DNA of 64,000 bases. Origin: Bemisia tabaci (Eukaryota > Arthropoda > Insecta > Hemiptera > Aleyrodidae). A program made the translations under genes and the position numbers. The notes under the pieces are model-generated. The model saw nothing but the letters and a program-made list of their open reading frames with translations, had not been told where the DNA came from and searched no databases. This document shows positions 46,121 through 56,421 of this stretch, one piece after another; the first letter of the stretch is position 1; the number at the start of each line of letters is the position of its first letter. The stretch spans positions 45,062,243-45,126,242 of the forward strand of contig NC_092793.1 of NCBI RefSeq assembly GCF_918797505.1, read 5' to 3'.

Positions 46121-48117
46121 GGTCGGTTCGATGGCCGGATCAACGGCCCAGAAAGCATGCAGTTTTTGAAGAGCTTCATGGAGAATTTGCGAAATTTTCG
46201 GTTCCGATGGGTAATTCCAGGTCTCCAAAATTTACCATGTCGCTAAAATCTGTGGTTTTAGTGTTCGAGTACTTAAAAAACCATATTCAAGAAACCTAGG
46301 CATCATAACTATCGAGACAATTTATTTTCAGTGATATAACGGGACTTACCATTGGTAAAGTTGCCCCTGTTAGGCATAAAATACCTTTAGGTCGACTTTA
46401 TTTTCCAAGAGCTCGACAGATTGTTTTTCTTGTTGACTGAAATAACTCGACAGTCACTCTACTTCATGAATCTGAAGCGCCATTACTTTTGATTCGTCAA
46501 AAAATTTAAATTCGTTCAGGCAAACCGTGCGGGGAGAATGTTAGGAAAAATCGACGAAATCGCACGATGCGGCTACTTTGAGGGGTTGAAAAGGGCATTT
46601 TAAAAATAATAAGGTAAAGTGCTTTATTTTTCTTATAAAGTACCTTAAAAAGTGTAAACCTCCAAAAGTTTCAAAGCCGTAGCGACATTTTAAAGGTAGA
46701 AGAGAGGCACACCGTGCGGGGAGAATGTGACGAAAAATCGGCAAAATCGCACGATGTGGCCACTTTAAGGGGTGAAAAGGGGCATTTTAAAAGTGGTGGG
46801 ATAAATTGTGTTATTTTTCTCGTAAAGTACCTTATAAAGTGTGTTACTTCAAAAAGTTTCAAAGCCGTAGTTACATTTTAAAAGGGAGAAAAAAATTCGC
46901 GAAATGACGAAAAAACGCAATTGCCCGAAATTTGAAGTTCCCGCTTGGAGACTTGTCGGCCCCGGCGGCACCACTTAGGATGATCCGATCAGGCTGAAAT
47001 TTTTTGTAGGTTCTTTTCACACTAAATGACAACTTTTAGGAGGGTCAGACATTTGATTTTCGAAAAGTCGAAAAATAAGAACCACCCTAATGTGTACTGC
47101 CCAGAAAAATTTTCTCCGAATTGTTCACAGCACGCGAAATATTTCATAATAACGTGTTAAAAAATCACGAAAAGGTGATTTTCGTGGGCATCGATAGATA
47201 GCAGCCGTTTTCCCGATTTAGGCCCCCGCGTGTGCACTCGCTGTTATAGTAGGAGGTGCAGGTTAGGCACGATAACCGTGCTGTCGAACACGAAGAGAGG
47301 TTAAAAGTAGTCACGATCAATAATTAAATTGTATTTAAATGCACATCATCAGGACAAGTGTATCAACTATATCTAGGGTTTCAAACAATAAGAAACGTTT
47401 TACCGAAATTGAATTTAAAATTGAACACACGCACTTTATGAGTGAAAATAAATTGAAACATAATCGAGTTGCTATAGTGTACCTGAATTTTTAGTACGAG
47501 CTTATCAAACAAGTTAAATGTGAGAGTACCTCAGTGGCGTGCGGTGGGTTTAGTGACAGGGCAAGCTCTAGCGTTCGCCATCCCGGGGGGGGGGGGGGGG
47601 GGGGTTTAACGTAGCCTCCCTAGAAAATTCTTAAAATTGTACTCTATTTGCTCTCTTTTGCGGATGAAATCTGATGGAACGTCTTGAAAAACTCAAATTT
47701 CCTTCTCTCTTATTTATGATTTCGTTTACTCAACTTGTTTCGAATTTTATTGAGCATTGGAGGACGGCTCCATGCTCTTAACTCCTAATTTTGCCACCTA
47801 TTTGAGGTAGGTATCATAGTCTTTATTCTACGGCATTTAGAATTTTTTGAGTTACTTAAATCCCCCCCCCCCAAAAAAAAAAAAAAAAAAAAAAAAAACA
47901 GCTTTCTGCGTTTAAAACATGATTGAGAATTGTCAAATTCATCACCAATATATCCGAGTGAGCGACATATTATAGAATTTAAGGGCATTTGCTCCGGAGG
48001 AGCAATTACAACCGCGACGGAAAGAGGGAACAAGATAGCGCATCGGAGGCAGAGGCAGCGCGCTGCGATGACGGGCCAAGAGAAGCGAGCTGCGATCGCG
48101 CAGCGAAGACAGAGTTA

Positions 48118-48830
48118 AGAAATTTCATGAAAGATTATAAAAAGAAATTCATAATGAAATTTCATGAAATTTCGTGAAATTTCATTTAACGCGCAGAATT
48201 CAGGATTAAACCCTTGAAACTTATGAATCTCCTCAAGTTCATTTATAGGCACGTGGTAAACTGTGAGAGGGAACTTTAGAAATGCCCAGAAAGTTGAGTA
48301 AAACAGCAAAAACATAATTTTGAATTTTTTAGCTTAAATTTTGGTTGAACACCAAAATAAATTTTACGGATAAAGTAAGACGTTAGCTTTCATATTTGGA
48401 GCAAAACAAATTTCTTGACTATAAAGAATCCTAGTACCCCATAATAGTATATCGTTCTTTTTGGTACAAAAGGGAGCGATCTTGAACTATATCTTTGAAA
48501 CAATTTAAATGATTTTTTCATTTGTCTCTGATTTTTTCAGAAATTAACAGTTTGAAATTTGAGGTTAGGGTCCCCGGTCCCCCTCCCCATGATGAGCCAG
48601 AACTGCCAGAAGAGAAAGAGTAGTAAGAGAAGACCAGAAGAGAAGAGCTGAGAGAAGACCGCGCTCCAACTGGTCTAATTGACGAATATTATTCTCTTTG
48701 AAAATAAAAACAAATTCTGTTAGAAAAAATAAGCATTTTTGACATTTTGTCGGTCGAAAGAAATTTCATTCGATGAAATTTCTTGTGAAATTTCATGAAA
48801 TTTCATTCGATGAAATTTCTTTTAGCAACT
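48118..48830. mobile_element. Possible element with terminal GAAATTTC arrays
   Basis: AAGAAATTTCATGAAA and repeated ATGAAATTTCAT at 48118-48186 are mirrored by several GAAATTTC palindromes at 48760-48828, ending CTTTTAGCAACT. The ~570-bp body has no gene. The left end lacks a few bases of the right-end inverse. It is another unit whose ends consist of one short palindrome. Confidence 0.55.
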
Positions 48831-49109
48831 CTGAGCGAAGAGCTGGGCCTCGGAACGTACCGCACTCCCCGCCTGCCTTGATTTCGCCGCTGAGCAGTGG
48901 CGCTCCGCTCAGCTGATCGCAAGCGATTCTCCAGCGCATGAGTTGGCCCGTGTTCAGGCCGCGCTGCGCCACCTCCATCCTCTCTGCCGCTTTCCTACTT
49001 TAGTGGCTCTATACGTATTTCTGTCTCTTTCTCTTTCTATTTTTAATGCAATTTTCTTACTGAACACCTTTCATAAATTATATTTGCTAAAATGTAAAAC
49101 ATGTTAAAG

Positions 49110-50227
49110 CCCAAGTAGCATTTTGCAACGAAAAAATTGCAATTTAAATGAAATAAAATTTCCAGATGATTTCAACTTTCTTGCAAGAAAATTGCAATTA
49201 TTTTACAACATCTGACCCCCTCATTGTAAAAAAGTTGCAATTTTTTTTTTTGCAAAGAAATTTAAATATTGACGACCTTTAAATTTCAACCCCTAAATTT
49301 TCCAGGGAAATTATAATAATTCGAACCCATGCTTACCTAATGTCCTACGACGTTTAGCAGCATAAAATACCGGACGCCCTTGAGTGGGCTTGAACCCGAC
49401 CCGCGAATGTCATAGCGGAGCACTCTTCCACTGAGCTACAGGGAGCTGATGATGAGCTGGGTTGAAATCACGCCTGTTAAGGCTGTTATCGCATGCATTG
49501 CGTCAGTGCGTGGCTCAACATTCATCATAGATTTGATTAACGCCGTTTTTCTCAGGCTTCTTTCTTTTGCCTATTATTTATTTTTTTTCGTGTTATTTAT
49601 TTTTTTTCATATTTTTTTTGTCTGATTTTTTTTTCGATATCACGTAATAGGTACTCACACTAAATTTACACCGGTGTAAATCACACCACATACTAACTTG
49701 AGAACTTAAAAATATTTTCAAAAAATATTTTTAAAATATTTTCAAAACTTTCTTAAGGAATATTTTTAACATGCATGTTTACAGGCAATATTTTTGAATT
49801 ATTTTAAAAATATTTTTTGTAAACATTTTCAAAATATTCCTTTAAAATGTTTTAAAAATATTTTCAAAATATCTTAATTACAATATTGCCATGAAAATAT
49901 TTTGATAAAGGTGACAATATTTTCAAAATATGTTGGGCTATATGGGTTAGGTGAGACATTTAAGTCGAAAAAACTTTGAAACAACTAGAGAATTGGATGC
50001 CAGGCACATGGCGTGAATTTGTTACAACATGATTGCACCGAAATTGCAGTCTTTATAGTACCTTGAAAAAGAAGGTTAGGCAACAAGCATAATCTACATT
50101 TCTTGCAAACTTATTGCAATAAAATTGCAACTTTTTAAGCGCCTTCAAATGAACGTATAGGCAACAAGCAAAAATTGCAATCAACTCACAATCCATTGCA
50201 ATGAAATTGCAATCCATGCTACTTGGG
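49110..50227. mobile_element. CCCAAGTAGCA-ended element, family A copy 1 (ATTGCAAT arrays)
   Basis: The termini are CCCAAGTAGCAT and ATGCTACTTGGG, flanked by AG on both sides (49108-49109, 50228-50229). Left array: ATTGCAAT/TTGCAAG words at 49134-49255. Then a minus-strand tRNA-like segment (A box complement CCACTGAGCTA 49428-49438; B box complement GGGCTTGAACC 49386-49396). Next is a T-rich tract, then an inner array of AAATATTT words (49700-49945) ending in GCTATATGGG. The right array (50025-50220) has TTGCAA words again. A near-identical copy is at 62594-63711, and both are 1118 bp. No protein-coding frame. Confidence 0.9.
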
Positions 50228-50304
50228 AGGTGTAATTTTCTTCTTTCTCTTGAAATCTTTGGGCAAGCAGTGCTTGCCTTGCTTATCCGGACCGCACGCC
50301 ACTG

Positions 50305-51574
50305 GAGTACCTACTATTCTAGCTAGAGCCGTGTAACGTCCTCTCCGTTGCGGAAGTTACACTTTTTCGACTTTGTATAACATGATAACTAAAGTGTCTA
50401 AATACGTTTTAACGCTATACTGGAGTATCAATGAAGAACATGTCCTATCGTTCACCAAACACGAACTTCTAAACTGGCTCCTGCGTTAATGGCATTAAGT
50501 TCAGTAGCTTTTCTGTTGCGGACGTTACATTTTCACATGCCCTCACAAAATGAGGAAAAATATTACATATATTTGGACTTTTCTGCTTTTTGAAGACTGT
50601 TTAATATTTTTAAGGAACTTAACTGTATAACTTCATATGATTTTAAATCATAAAGATGAAATGTGTTATAAATAAAAATTACTCCAAACATAACCTCGAA
50701 AATCACTGGTCTCGACATGCCTTCAGAAAAACTGGAAAATCTTGCGAATCTAGGAGCTTGAAATGAAAAGTGAACTCATTTCCTAAAATTGAAGATTTTT
50801 CCTATGCGGTGCACAAAAGTTTATCATAAACAAGTTAAGTTGATTTTTCAACCTCGAAGGTCCCGTTTAGAGATAATTCCCCTGTATTGGATGTATTTCT
50901 ACCAAATCAGGGTGTCTAGCATCGGGAAAAACCGAAAAATATCAGGAATTTTGGCCGATCAGGATAAAATCGGAAAAATCGGACGTTTTATCAAGAATTT
51001 TTCTTACGCGAATCTCCTCAGCAGAGAAGTCTTCCTGCTTTTTGCCTACCGTGCCAGTAGGTAGTCGTCGTGCCATCTTTGTTTCCGATAATTTCTCGAA
51101 GAAAAATTAGGAAAATATCAAGAATTTTCAAAATGAAAAAGCAGGAATTTTTTACAGAATAACAGGAAAATATCAGGATTTTTCAAAATTAAAAAGTACT
51201 AGACCCTGAAAACAGAACTATGTGCAGGTGGGAAAGGGGAAAGATGGGGTGTGCTTGTTAGTCGAGGGCCGCAAATGAACGAGGAATATAAAGCGCCATT
51301 GCCGTCAGCGGCGACGATGAAGCCGAAGCCGCACACGCAGTGTGTCAGAACCCCAATCTGTTGCTTAAAACCTCTGTACACAAAGAGATGAAAATCTTCA
51401 AGTCTCTAAATTTGGTCGGATAACCACCAAATTTTGCACAGGCATTGGTGTAAGCTCGAAGAAGGTTCACCTAAAATTTCAAAACTTAGTCATCAAAAGT
51501 TTCAAAATGGCGGCCAAACATCGCCTGTTCAACTCATGTAAAAATCGTAAAACAACTAATTTTTAAGCGCCATG
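50305..51574. other. Unassigned sequence between hAT element and LTR element
   Basis: It contains two GTTGCGGACGTTACA-type motifs (50347, 50515) and an inverted fragment (50332). 50900-51190 repeats AATATCAGGAATTTT phrases. AAAATGGCGGCC lies near 51503. No gene. Confidence 0.45.
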
Positions 51575-53746
51575 TGTTTGGGCAGAGGCCCAAAATAAAA
51601 TGAGAAAAATAACTGAAGAAATGAAATGAGCAATTTTGGAAAGTGGACTGTATGTTTTATTGTACGAAAGGCTACCAGGCCGCGCGGGGCCGGCTACAGA
51701 ACAAGTCTGGATTCCCTAATTGAGTCTTACGAGACGATTTGGAACACCAGGCTGCGCGGAGCCGGCTTCAGAGCGAGTCTGGGTTTGAAGAAAAAGGGAA
51801 CGCGAGAATTTTGAGTCTTAAACGTAAACAAAAAAGAAACTCATGAACGGAAGATTTAAACTAATTTAGATGAACATGGAGAAATTGATACTTACACTAT
51901 TGAAAGAAGAAAAGATCAAGAGTTACAAATTTGCCGAGAAAAAACACTGATGAAATAAGAAATCTAGCTTGAAGAGCTTTACTACGTTACAATTTACCTA
52001 AAGCTTGAAGAGCTATGTAGAGACTTAATACTAAGACGCGGATCTGAATCGCTACTGGAATACCAGTAGGGCACACTGCTGGAATGCCAGCAGGAACCTA
52101 ACAAACGAAAATAAAAAAAGGATAGCAAGAAACCTATAAGAAACACTACTGGACTCCAGTAGGAAATCTAAACGTCACTGGATACCAGTGAGATGGCGAA
52201 AGAGAAGCGAAGAAAATACGAAAAGTACCGCTGGTATACCAGTGGGAGAAGATCGGCAAACGAAGGCGAAATTAAGTCGGCCACACGGGGGACCCTACCC
52301 AAGTAGCAGTGATCGCGATAAATTGCGATTTAATTGGAGAATGTATCGCGATTTTATCGACGTCGCGATTTATTGCAATATTATCGGGAGAAAAATCGCG
52401 ATAAATTGCAACAAAATCGCGATATTATCGAACGCGATTTTATAGAGATAAAATTGCAATAAATTGCAATTTTTCATTAACGCATGAATGACGCATATGA
52501 AAGATGTTTCTATTCCGCCGCCGCCGTTTTTACCGAGATCCGTTGGTAACTTAACCATCTCATTTTTTTTTATCAATTATTAGTATAATGTTACAAAGAC
52601 AGACTGGTAAGCTTACCTGAAAACCGGTATTTTTACTGATTTTTTTCAGGTAAGAATACCACTTTTATTGGTAATCAATCCCCGGTAACTTTACCATTTT
52701 ATCTCGGTAATTCTACCACAGTCGATAAAAACTATTGGCGTTTTTCCCAAGGTCCATCGGTAACTTTGCCATCTCACTATTATTGGTAATTTTACAGAGA
52801 CAGAATGATGAGATTACCAATAGAACCTTATTTTACCAACCGTATTTCAAGGTATGAAATAAAATACAGAGGAGGGAAAATTAAAAAAAAAAAAAATCCA
52901 ATGAAAAATCGGTGTCAGTCAACGCAAAGACATAAGTTGTGAGGTTGCGAAGCGCCGATCCATGTATAAGAGGCTTCAATTCGCACACGCAAGTCATATA
53001 GCGGTCATAGCATAGTGACAATGTGCTGGCCTTCCACCGTAGCGATTGGGGTTCGAATCCCCGCGGAGGCTCCGGGGATTTTACGCTCGTCTTCGTCAAA
53101 GGACCTGACGGCTGAACCTAACGGCAATCGGCTGACGACTTTAACCCCTTTTTTTGGGCGATTTTATCAATCGCTAGGATCATCAACATCTGAGCGATCA
53201 TCCTCGATCTTATCGCGATAAAATCGCAATTTTTTCGGGCCGATAAAATCGCAATAAAATCGCGAAAAGATCGAGGATAATCGCTCAAATGTTGATGATC
53301 CTAGCGATTTTATCGCCGATAAAATCGAGGATAATCGCGACTTTATCGGCGATAAAATCGCGATTTTTCCGTTGAAAAATGCTACTTGGGTACTTGGAGC
53401 TGTTTCGGCTCGATATTCGCGAGATCAAACAATAAACTAAAACCTGAACTTCCTATCGAAACAAAATGAAAATCTGAGTAAACTAAAAGTAACTGTATGA
53501 TGTCCTCCTTAGGATATAAAAGTAAAAATAAAACTTTCCCGAGTCTTTTCCTGGAAAAGCGGGATCAAAAGGAACGGGATGGCTTACGAGACCCGCGCGC
53601 GATCTAGTGGATTGGCGCGGTACTAGCCTTTTGCCAGTCGAGCGCGGAGGGAAGGAGTGCGCTGGCCGACGCGGCGGTCAAGGTGGCTGCTCGCACGCGT
53701 TGCAATGAAAAAGGATGAAAATAAAAAATCAGTCCCTGACTGAACA
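51575..53746 (-). repeat. LTR (3' LTR for the minus-strand element), interrupted by 52298-53390
   Basis: It starts TGTTTGGGCAG and ends CTGAACA. It differs from the other LTR by scattered single-base changes and a nested element whose TA-flanked insertion point is confirmed by the uninterrupted partner LTR near 57140. Repeated words CCAGTAGG / CCAGCAGG / CCAGTGG occur in both. Confidence 0.92.
52298..53390. mobile_element. CCCAAGTAGCA-ended element, family B (ATCGCGAT arrays)
   Basis: The termini are CCCAAGTAGCAG and TGCTACTTGGG with TA on both sides; the uninterrupted LTR reads CCCTACTTGG, which fixes a 2-bp TA duplication. Left array 52310-52480: ATCGCGAT, GCGATAAA and GATTTTATCG words. 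Inner array 52540-52860: GGTAA and TTACC words. On the + strand a tRNA-like segment has A-box TAGCATAGTG (53008-53017) and B-box GGTTCGAATCC (53050-53060). Right array 53160-53380: ATCGCGAT / TCGATAAA words again. No coding frame. Confidence 0.9.
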
Positions 53747-54163
53747 TACCCGCCCCGTTGAAACCACCCGGTTTCTAAACCAAAAAACTTCCTTAAGTCG
53801 GAGGGGGTACAAAGAGAAGAAATTAAAGAAGCTTCGATTAAGAACATGGTTAATATGGTTCATGAAGTTAAGAGTATTGTAGTAAGTAAAGAGTAACTAA
53901 AAAAATTGCTTGAGGGTTGTAAAGCCTCGTAAAAAAGTCAAGACTGACACCCAAAACTCTTTAGGAGGGTTGTAAGGCCTCAAAGAGATTTCAGAATGCG
54001 AGATGTCGACTTCCATCTTAAGTGGTTATTTGAGGGTGGTCTGATTGACATCACGCCTTTCGCAGGAGAGCGCTTGCGTCGTCTCTTACATGCAGGTTTC
54101 GCAGACACCTGTTCATCTGGGGGTCCCTTATTGGTTGAGGACACTTGAGGGGTAGCCTCGCAA
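53747..54163 (-). other. Internal region between 3' LTR and gag-protease ORF
   Basis: This ~417-bp remnant has no polymerase motif I recognise. It probably marks the deletion junction. Its 98-codon shifted frame (53980-54276) is basic and unassigned. Confidence 0.5.
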
Positions 54164-56212
54164 TTAGGATTCTTGGGGTCGCTCGATGACGACCAGGTGT
54201 GATTTTTTTGACAAGGACTCAGATTTCGGAGAAGCTGCAGATCCTTTTGAACATGGACCCACGATGACCCAACCAAAGACGCTGCTCAGAGCAACCGGTT
54301 CATTTGGGGTTGTGGTCTCACGTTTTCCAGTGAAGATGTACGGGAAAATATCCGCACCGATCAGGAGTTGAACATCCTGAGGCTCAAAGAAACGAGGATC
54401 CGCAAGTTGTAGGTGCCTATACTTGGAGCTAATGGGCTCGGGCACACTCGTGGTCGGCATTTGCGTGGTAATTTTCTCCATAATTACAGCATTACTCCTG
54501 AATATTGGTTTCCCAGACTTGTTGGGTTTAATAATACAAACAGTAGAGGCACTTACGCCAGGGATCGATTGGTCAGCTAATCCAATGATTCGCTCAGAGG
54601 TAGCGTCCCTGGGTAAACCTAGCCGTCGGGCACAGTCATCTCGAATGATTGTCGTCATCGAGGCACTGTCAATCATAGCCCGGACCTTATGGAAGCGTCC
54701 GTCGGCACCCTTGACTCGAACGACCGCAGTACCTAGTAATACTGTCTCGGTGGGATTGGACTTGAGAGCTTGATGCACTCTCTTAGATTCATCACCTGAA
54801 GAGTCTGCAGTCTCTTGCTCCGCTTGGGATTCAGAGCTCGAGGAGTTCTTGCGCTTGACTCGTTCTTTACGGTCGGAGAGCTGAGGGTCGGCCTCTTTGG
54901 GCATGTCACAGTGAAGCAAAGTATTGTGTCCGTCATTGCACACTCTGCAAGTTAGACCAGAATCACATCGGTCTTGATGATTTCCACTGCGAAGACAGAT
55001 GGTGCACAAATGATTTTTCTCGACAAAATCCCTGCGTTCGTCGACGCTGGCTTCAATAAACTTTGGACATTTATAAAGAAAATGATCACAATCACATAGA
55101 CACCGAGATCTAGTTTTCTCGGTAGGTGAGTGCGCAGTGGCTGTGAAAGATCTCTTTGGACTGGAGTCATGACTATACTTCTTGGAACTTTCACTCGAAG
55201 AACTGCTCATGGGTGCACTCGCCGTCAAGTCTAAAATTTCAATTTGTCTCTGGACAAATTTCAATAGATCCTTGGTCGTGGGCATGGTCTCTCTCGTTTG
55301 CCTTCTCTCAAAAGTTTTTACAAGAGATTTAGGAAGGCATTTCAAAGCTATGTGTAGAGTCATAAAGTCCCCGAGGTCAGCAATTTCCTGAGTTTTAATC
55401 GCTGAAACGCACTCACCAAAAGTCGACATGAAGTTCGATAGATCATTCTTGTTTTCGTTTTGAATGGCGGAAAAACTTAGGAGTTTGTTCAGCAAGCTTG
55501 AACCAATCATGCGCTTATTCTCGTACATCCCAATAAGAGCATCCCACGCTATTGGATAATTCACGTCCGTAATGGGTAACTCCTTTACGAGTGCTAAAGC
55601 AGGGCCAGACAGAGTGGTCCTCAAATAGTTCAGCTTGGCACTCGGAGTCAGGGACTCATGGTGATGGATCAGAGACTCAAAATTCGCGCGATATTCCGGC
55701 CATGCGCTTATTGTGCCGTCGAAAGTTTTCAAAGTAATTCGAGGCAGTGTGGGCGCATTGCTTGAAATGATCGTAGTGTTGTTCATCAGCGGATTAGAGT
55801 TATCAGCTGTGCCGGTGGACTCCAGTGCATCAGTCAGCCTTTTCTTAATCTCCGCAATTTTGAAATACACATCGGTGAAATGCTCTATCAACTCGCTGCT
55901 TTGATCAAAACTTGCCTCTGGGTTTAACCGTAACTCTATTTCGTAGCAGGACATGACCGTTTCTTGAAGGTTCTTTAGAGATTGTCTTGAATCTTCCTGC
56001 CGGCAAATGAATTCAGGCGACAATTTTTTCACTGCCAGGCAGCGCTCGGCAACTTCATAGCAAGCCTCTAATTGCCGACCGTAGATTTTCCGCTTATTTT
56101 TTAGACAGATCAACTCGATCTCTAAGTCAGTGACTTTCTTTGCTTTTACCTGGGAGGCATTACTATCATCGGATGCCATGCTGCTTCTTTGATAATCAGA
56201 ATTTTCAAACAA
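54164..56212 (-). CDS. Gag-protease polyprotein of BEL/Pao-type retrotransposon, intact frame
   Basis: 682 codons without a stop, read right to left from ATG at 56212. A coiled N-terminal region (about 25-135) is followed by a gag-like domain (about 155-330) of the DUF1759 type (LPRITLKTFDGTISAWPEYRANF), typical of BEL/Pao. A Cys/His region (about 371-435) resembles the zinc-binding part of gag. An aspartic protease-like domain (about 490-655) has DSAS at residues 515-518, where DSGS or DTGS is usual, LIGADIF near 617-623 and a GWVIVG end. The reading frame ends without reverse transcriptase. A second in-frame Met at residue 12 could also start. An intact ORF beside near-identical LTRs suggests a recent insertion. 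Confidence 0.88.
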   Translation of the reverse strand: MFENSDYQRSSMASDDSNASQVKAKKVTDLEIELICLKNKRKIYGRQLEACYEVAERCLAVKKLSPEFICRQEDSRQSLKNLQETVMSCYEIELRLNPEASFDQSSELIEHFTDVYFKIAEIKKRLTDALESTGTADNSNPLMNNTTIISSNAPTLPRITLKTFDGTISAWPEYRANFESLIHHHESLTPSAKLNYLRTTLSGPALALVKELPITDVNYPIAWDALIGMYENKRMIGSSLLNKLLSFSAIQNENKNDLSNFMSTFGECVSAIKTQEIADLGDFMTLHIALKCLPKSLVKTFERRQTRETMPTTKDLLKFVQRQIEILDLTASAPMSSSSSESSKKYSHDSSPKRSFTATAHSPTEKTRSRCLCDCDHFLYKCPKFIEASVDERRDFVEKNHLCTICLRSGNHQDRCDSGLTCRVCNDGHNTLLHCDMPKEADPQLSDRKERVKRKNSSSSESQAEQETADSSGDESKRVHQALKSNPTETVLLGTAVVRVKGADGRFHKVRAMIDSASMTTIIRDDCARRLGLPRDATSERIIGLADQSIPGVSASTVCIIKPNKSGKPIFRSNAVIMEKITTQMPTTSVPEPISSKYRHLQLADPRFFEPQDVQLLIGADIFPYIFTGKRETTTPNEPVALSSVFGWVIVGPCSKGSAASPKSESLSKKSHLVVIERPQES

Positions 56213-56421
56213 AGACAGGAGAGACCTTTTGCCTTAGATTCAAACAAATAACAAATACAAACACCAAAGAAAAACTGCAAAAATTACAAATATGATAGAT
56301 CAGAGGATCCAAGTCGGACAATCAAATGTTCCGAGGTCCCTCAGATCACCAATATATTCATTTAAAATTTCAAACACTTCAAAGATAATGGATCAGCGGA
56401 TCCGGACCGAGCAGGACCAAA
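56213..56421 (-). promoter_or_regulatory. Leader and primer-binding site of the LTR element
   Basis: Immediately inside the 5' LTR the minus strand reads TTTGGTCCTGCTCGGTCC. TGG as the first bases of the site pairs with the CCA end of a tRNA. The leader is ~209 bp to the gag ATG. Confidence 0.55.

Larger units (their letters stand above)
44396..46230. mobile_element. Foldback element inserted in the right palindrome arm
   Basis: The ends TTTTGGAGACCTGGAATTAC and its complement run ~120 bp inward, including CGAAATTTTCGGTTCCGATG, GAAAGCATGC and CGATGGCCGGAT mirrored. It interrupts the arm at CCTTT|ACCATG and carries two further structures: a 526-bp perfect-looking palindrome (44517-45042) and an ACGT-rich array (45043-46120). 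No gene. Confidence 0.8.
38577..47089. repeat. 8.5-kb nested palindrome (~4-kb foldback with ~1.8-kb arms and three later insertions)
   Basis: The left arm is 38577-39550, then 41173-41262, then 42213-42972. The right arm mirrors it from 43341 to 47089. The central loop is 42973-43340. Stretches translated from the two arms are identical over at least 86, 67 and 63 codons (for example 42497-42757 mirrors 43557-43817), so arm identity is very high. Insertions at 39551-41172 and 41263-42212 (left arm) and 44396-46230 (right arm) break the pairing; each leaves a clean empty site in the other arm. The loop and arms contain internal tandem ~180-bp units (GGCTTTGAAACTTTT...GCGATTTTGCCGATT). No gene recognised. 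Confidence 0.9.
47532..50304. mobile_element. hAT-type element with perfect 8-bp target duplication
   Basis: The termini are CAGTGGCGTGCGGT and its complement CCGCACGCCACTG. The 8-bp GAGTACCT occurs on both sides (47524-47531 and 50305-50312). Inside: a long G-run (47584-47603), an A-run (47873-47899), a GC-rich segment (48000-48118), a GAAATTTC-bearing unit and a nested CCC-ended element. No transposase frame is visible, so the element is non-autonomous. Confidence 0.92.

Noticed and set aside
49384..49450. Functional tRNA gene inside the element at 49110
   Set aside because: A and B boxes are good, but the acceptor and anticodon arms do not pair as a normal cloverleaf, and the unit is repeated in the other copy of the element.
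53008..53090. Functional tRNA gene in family B
   Set aside because: Strong B box, but arms are poor and it sits inside a repeated element.
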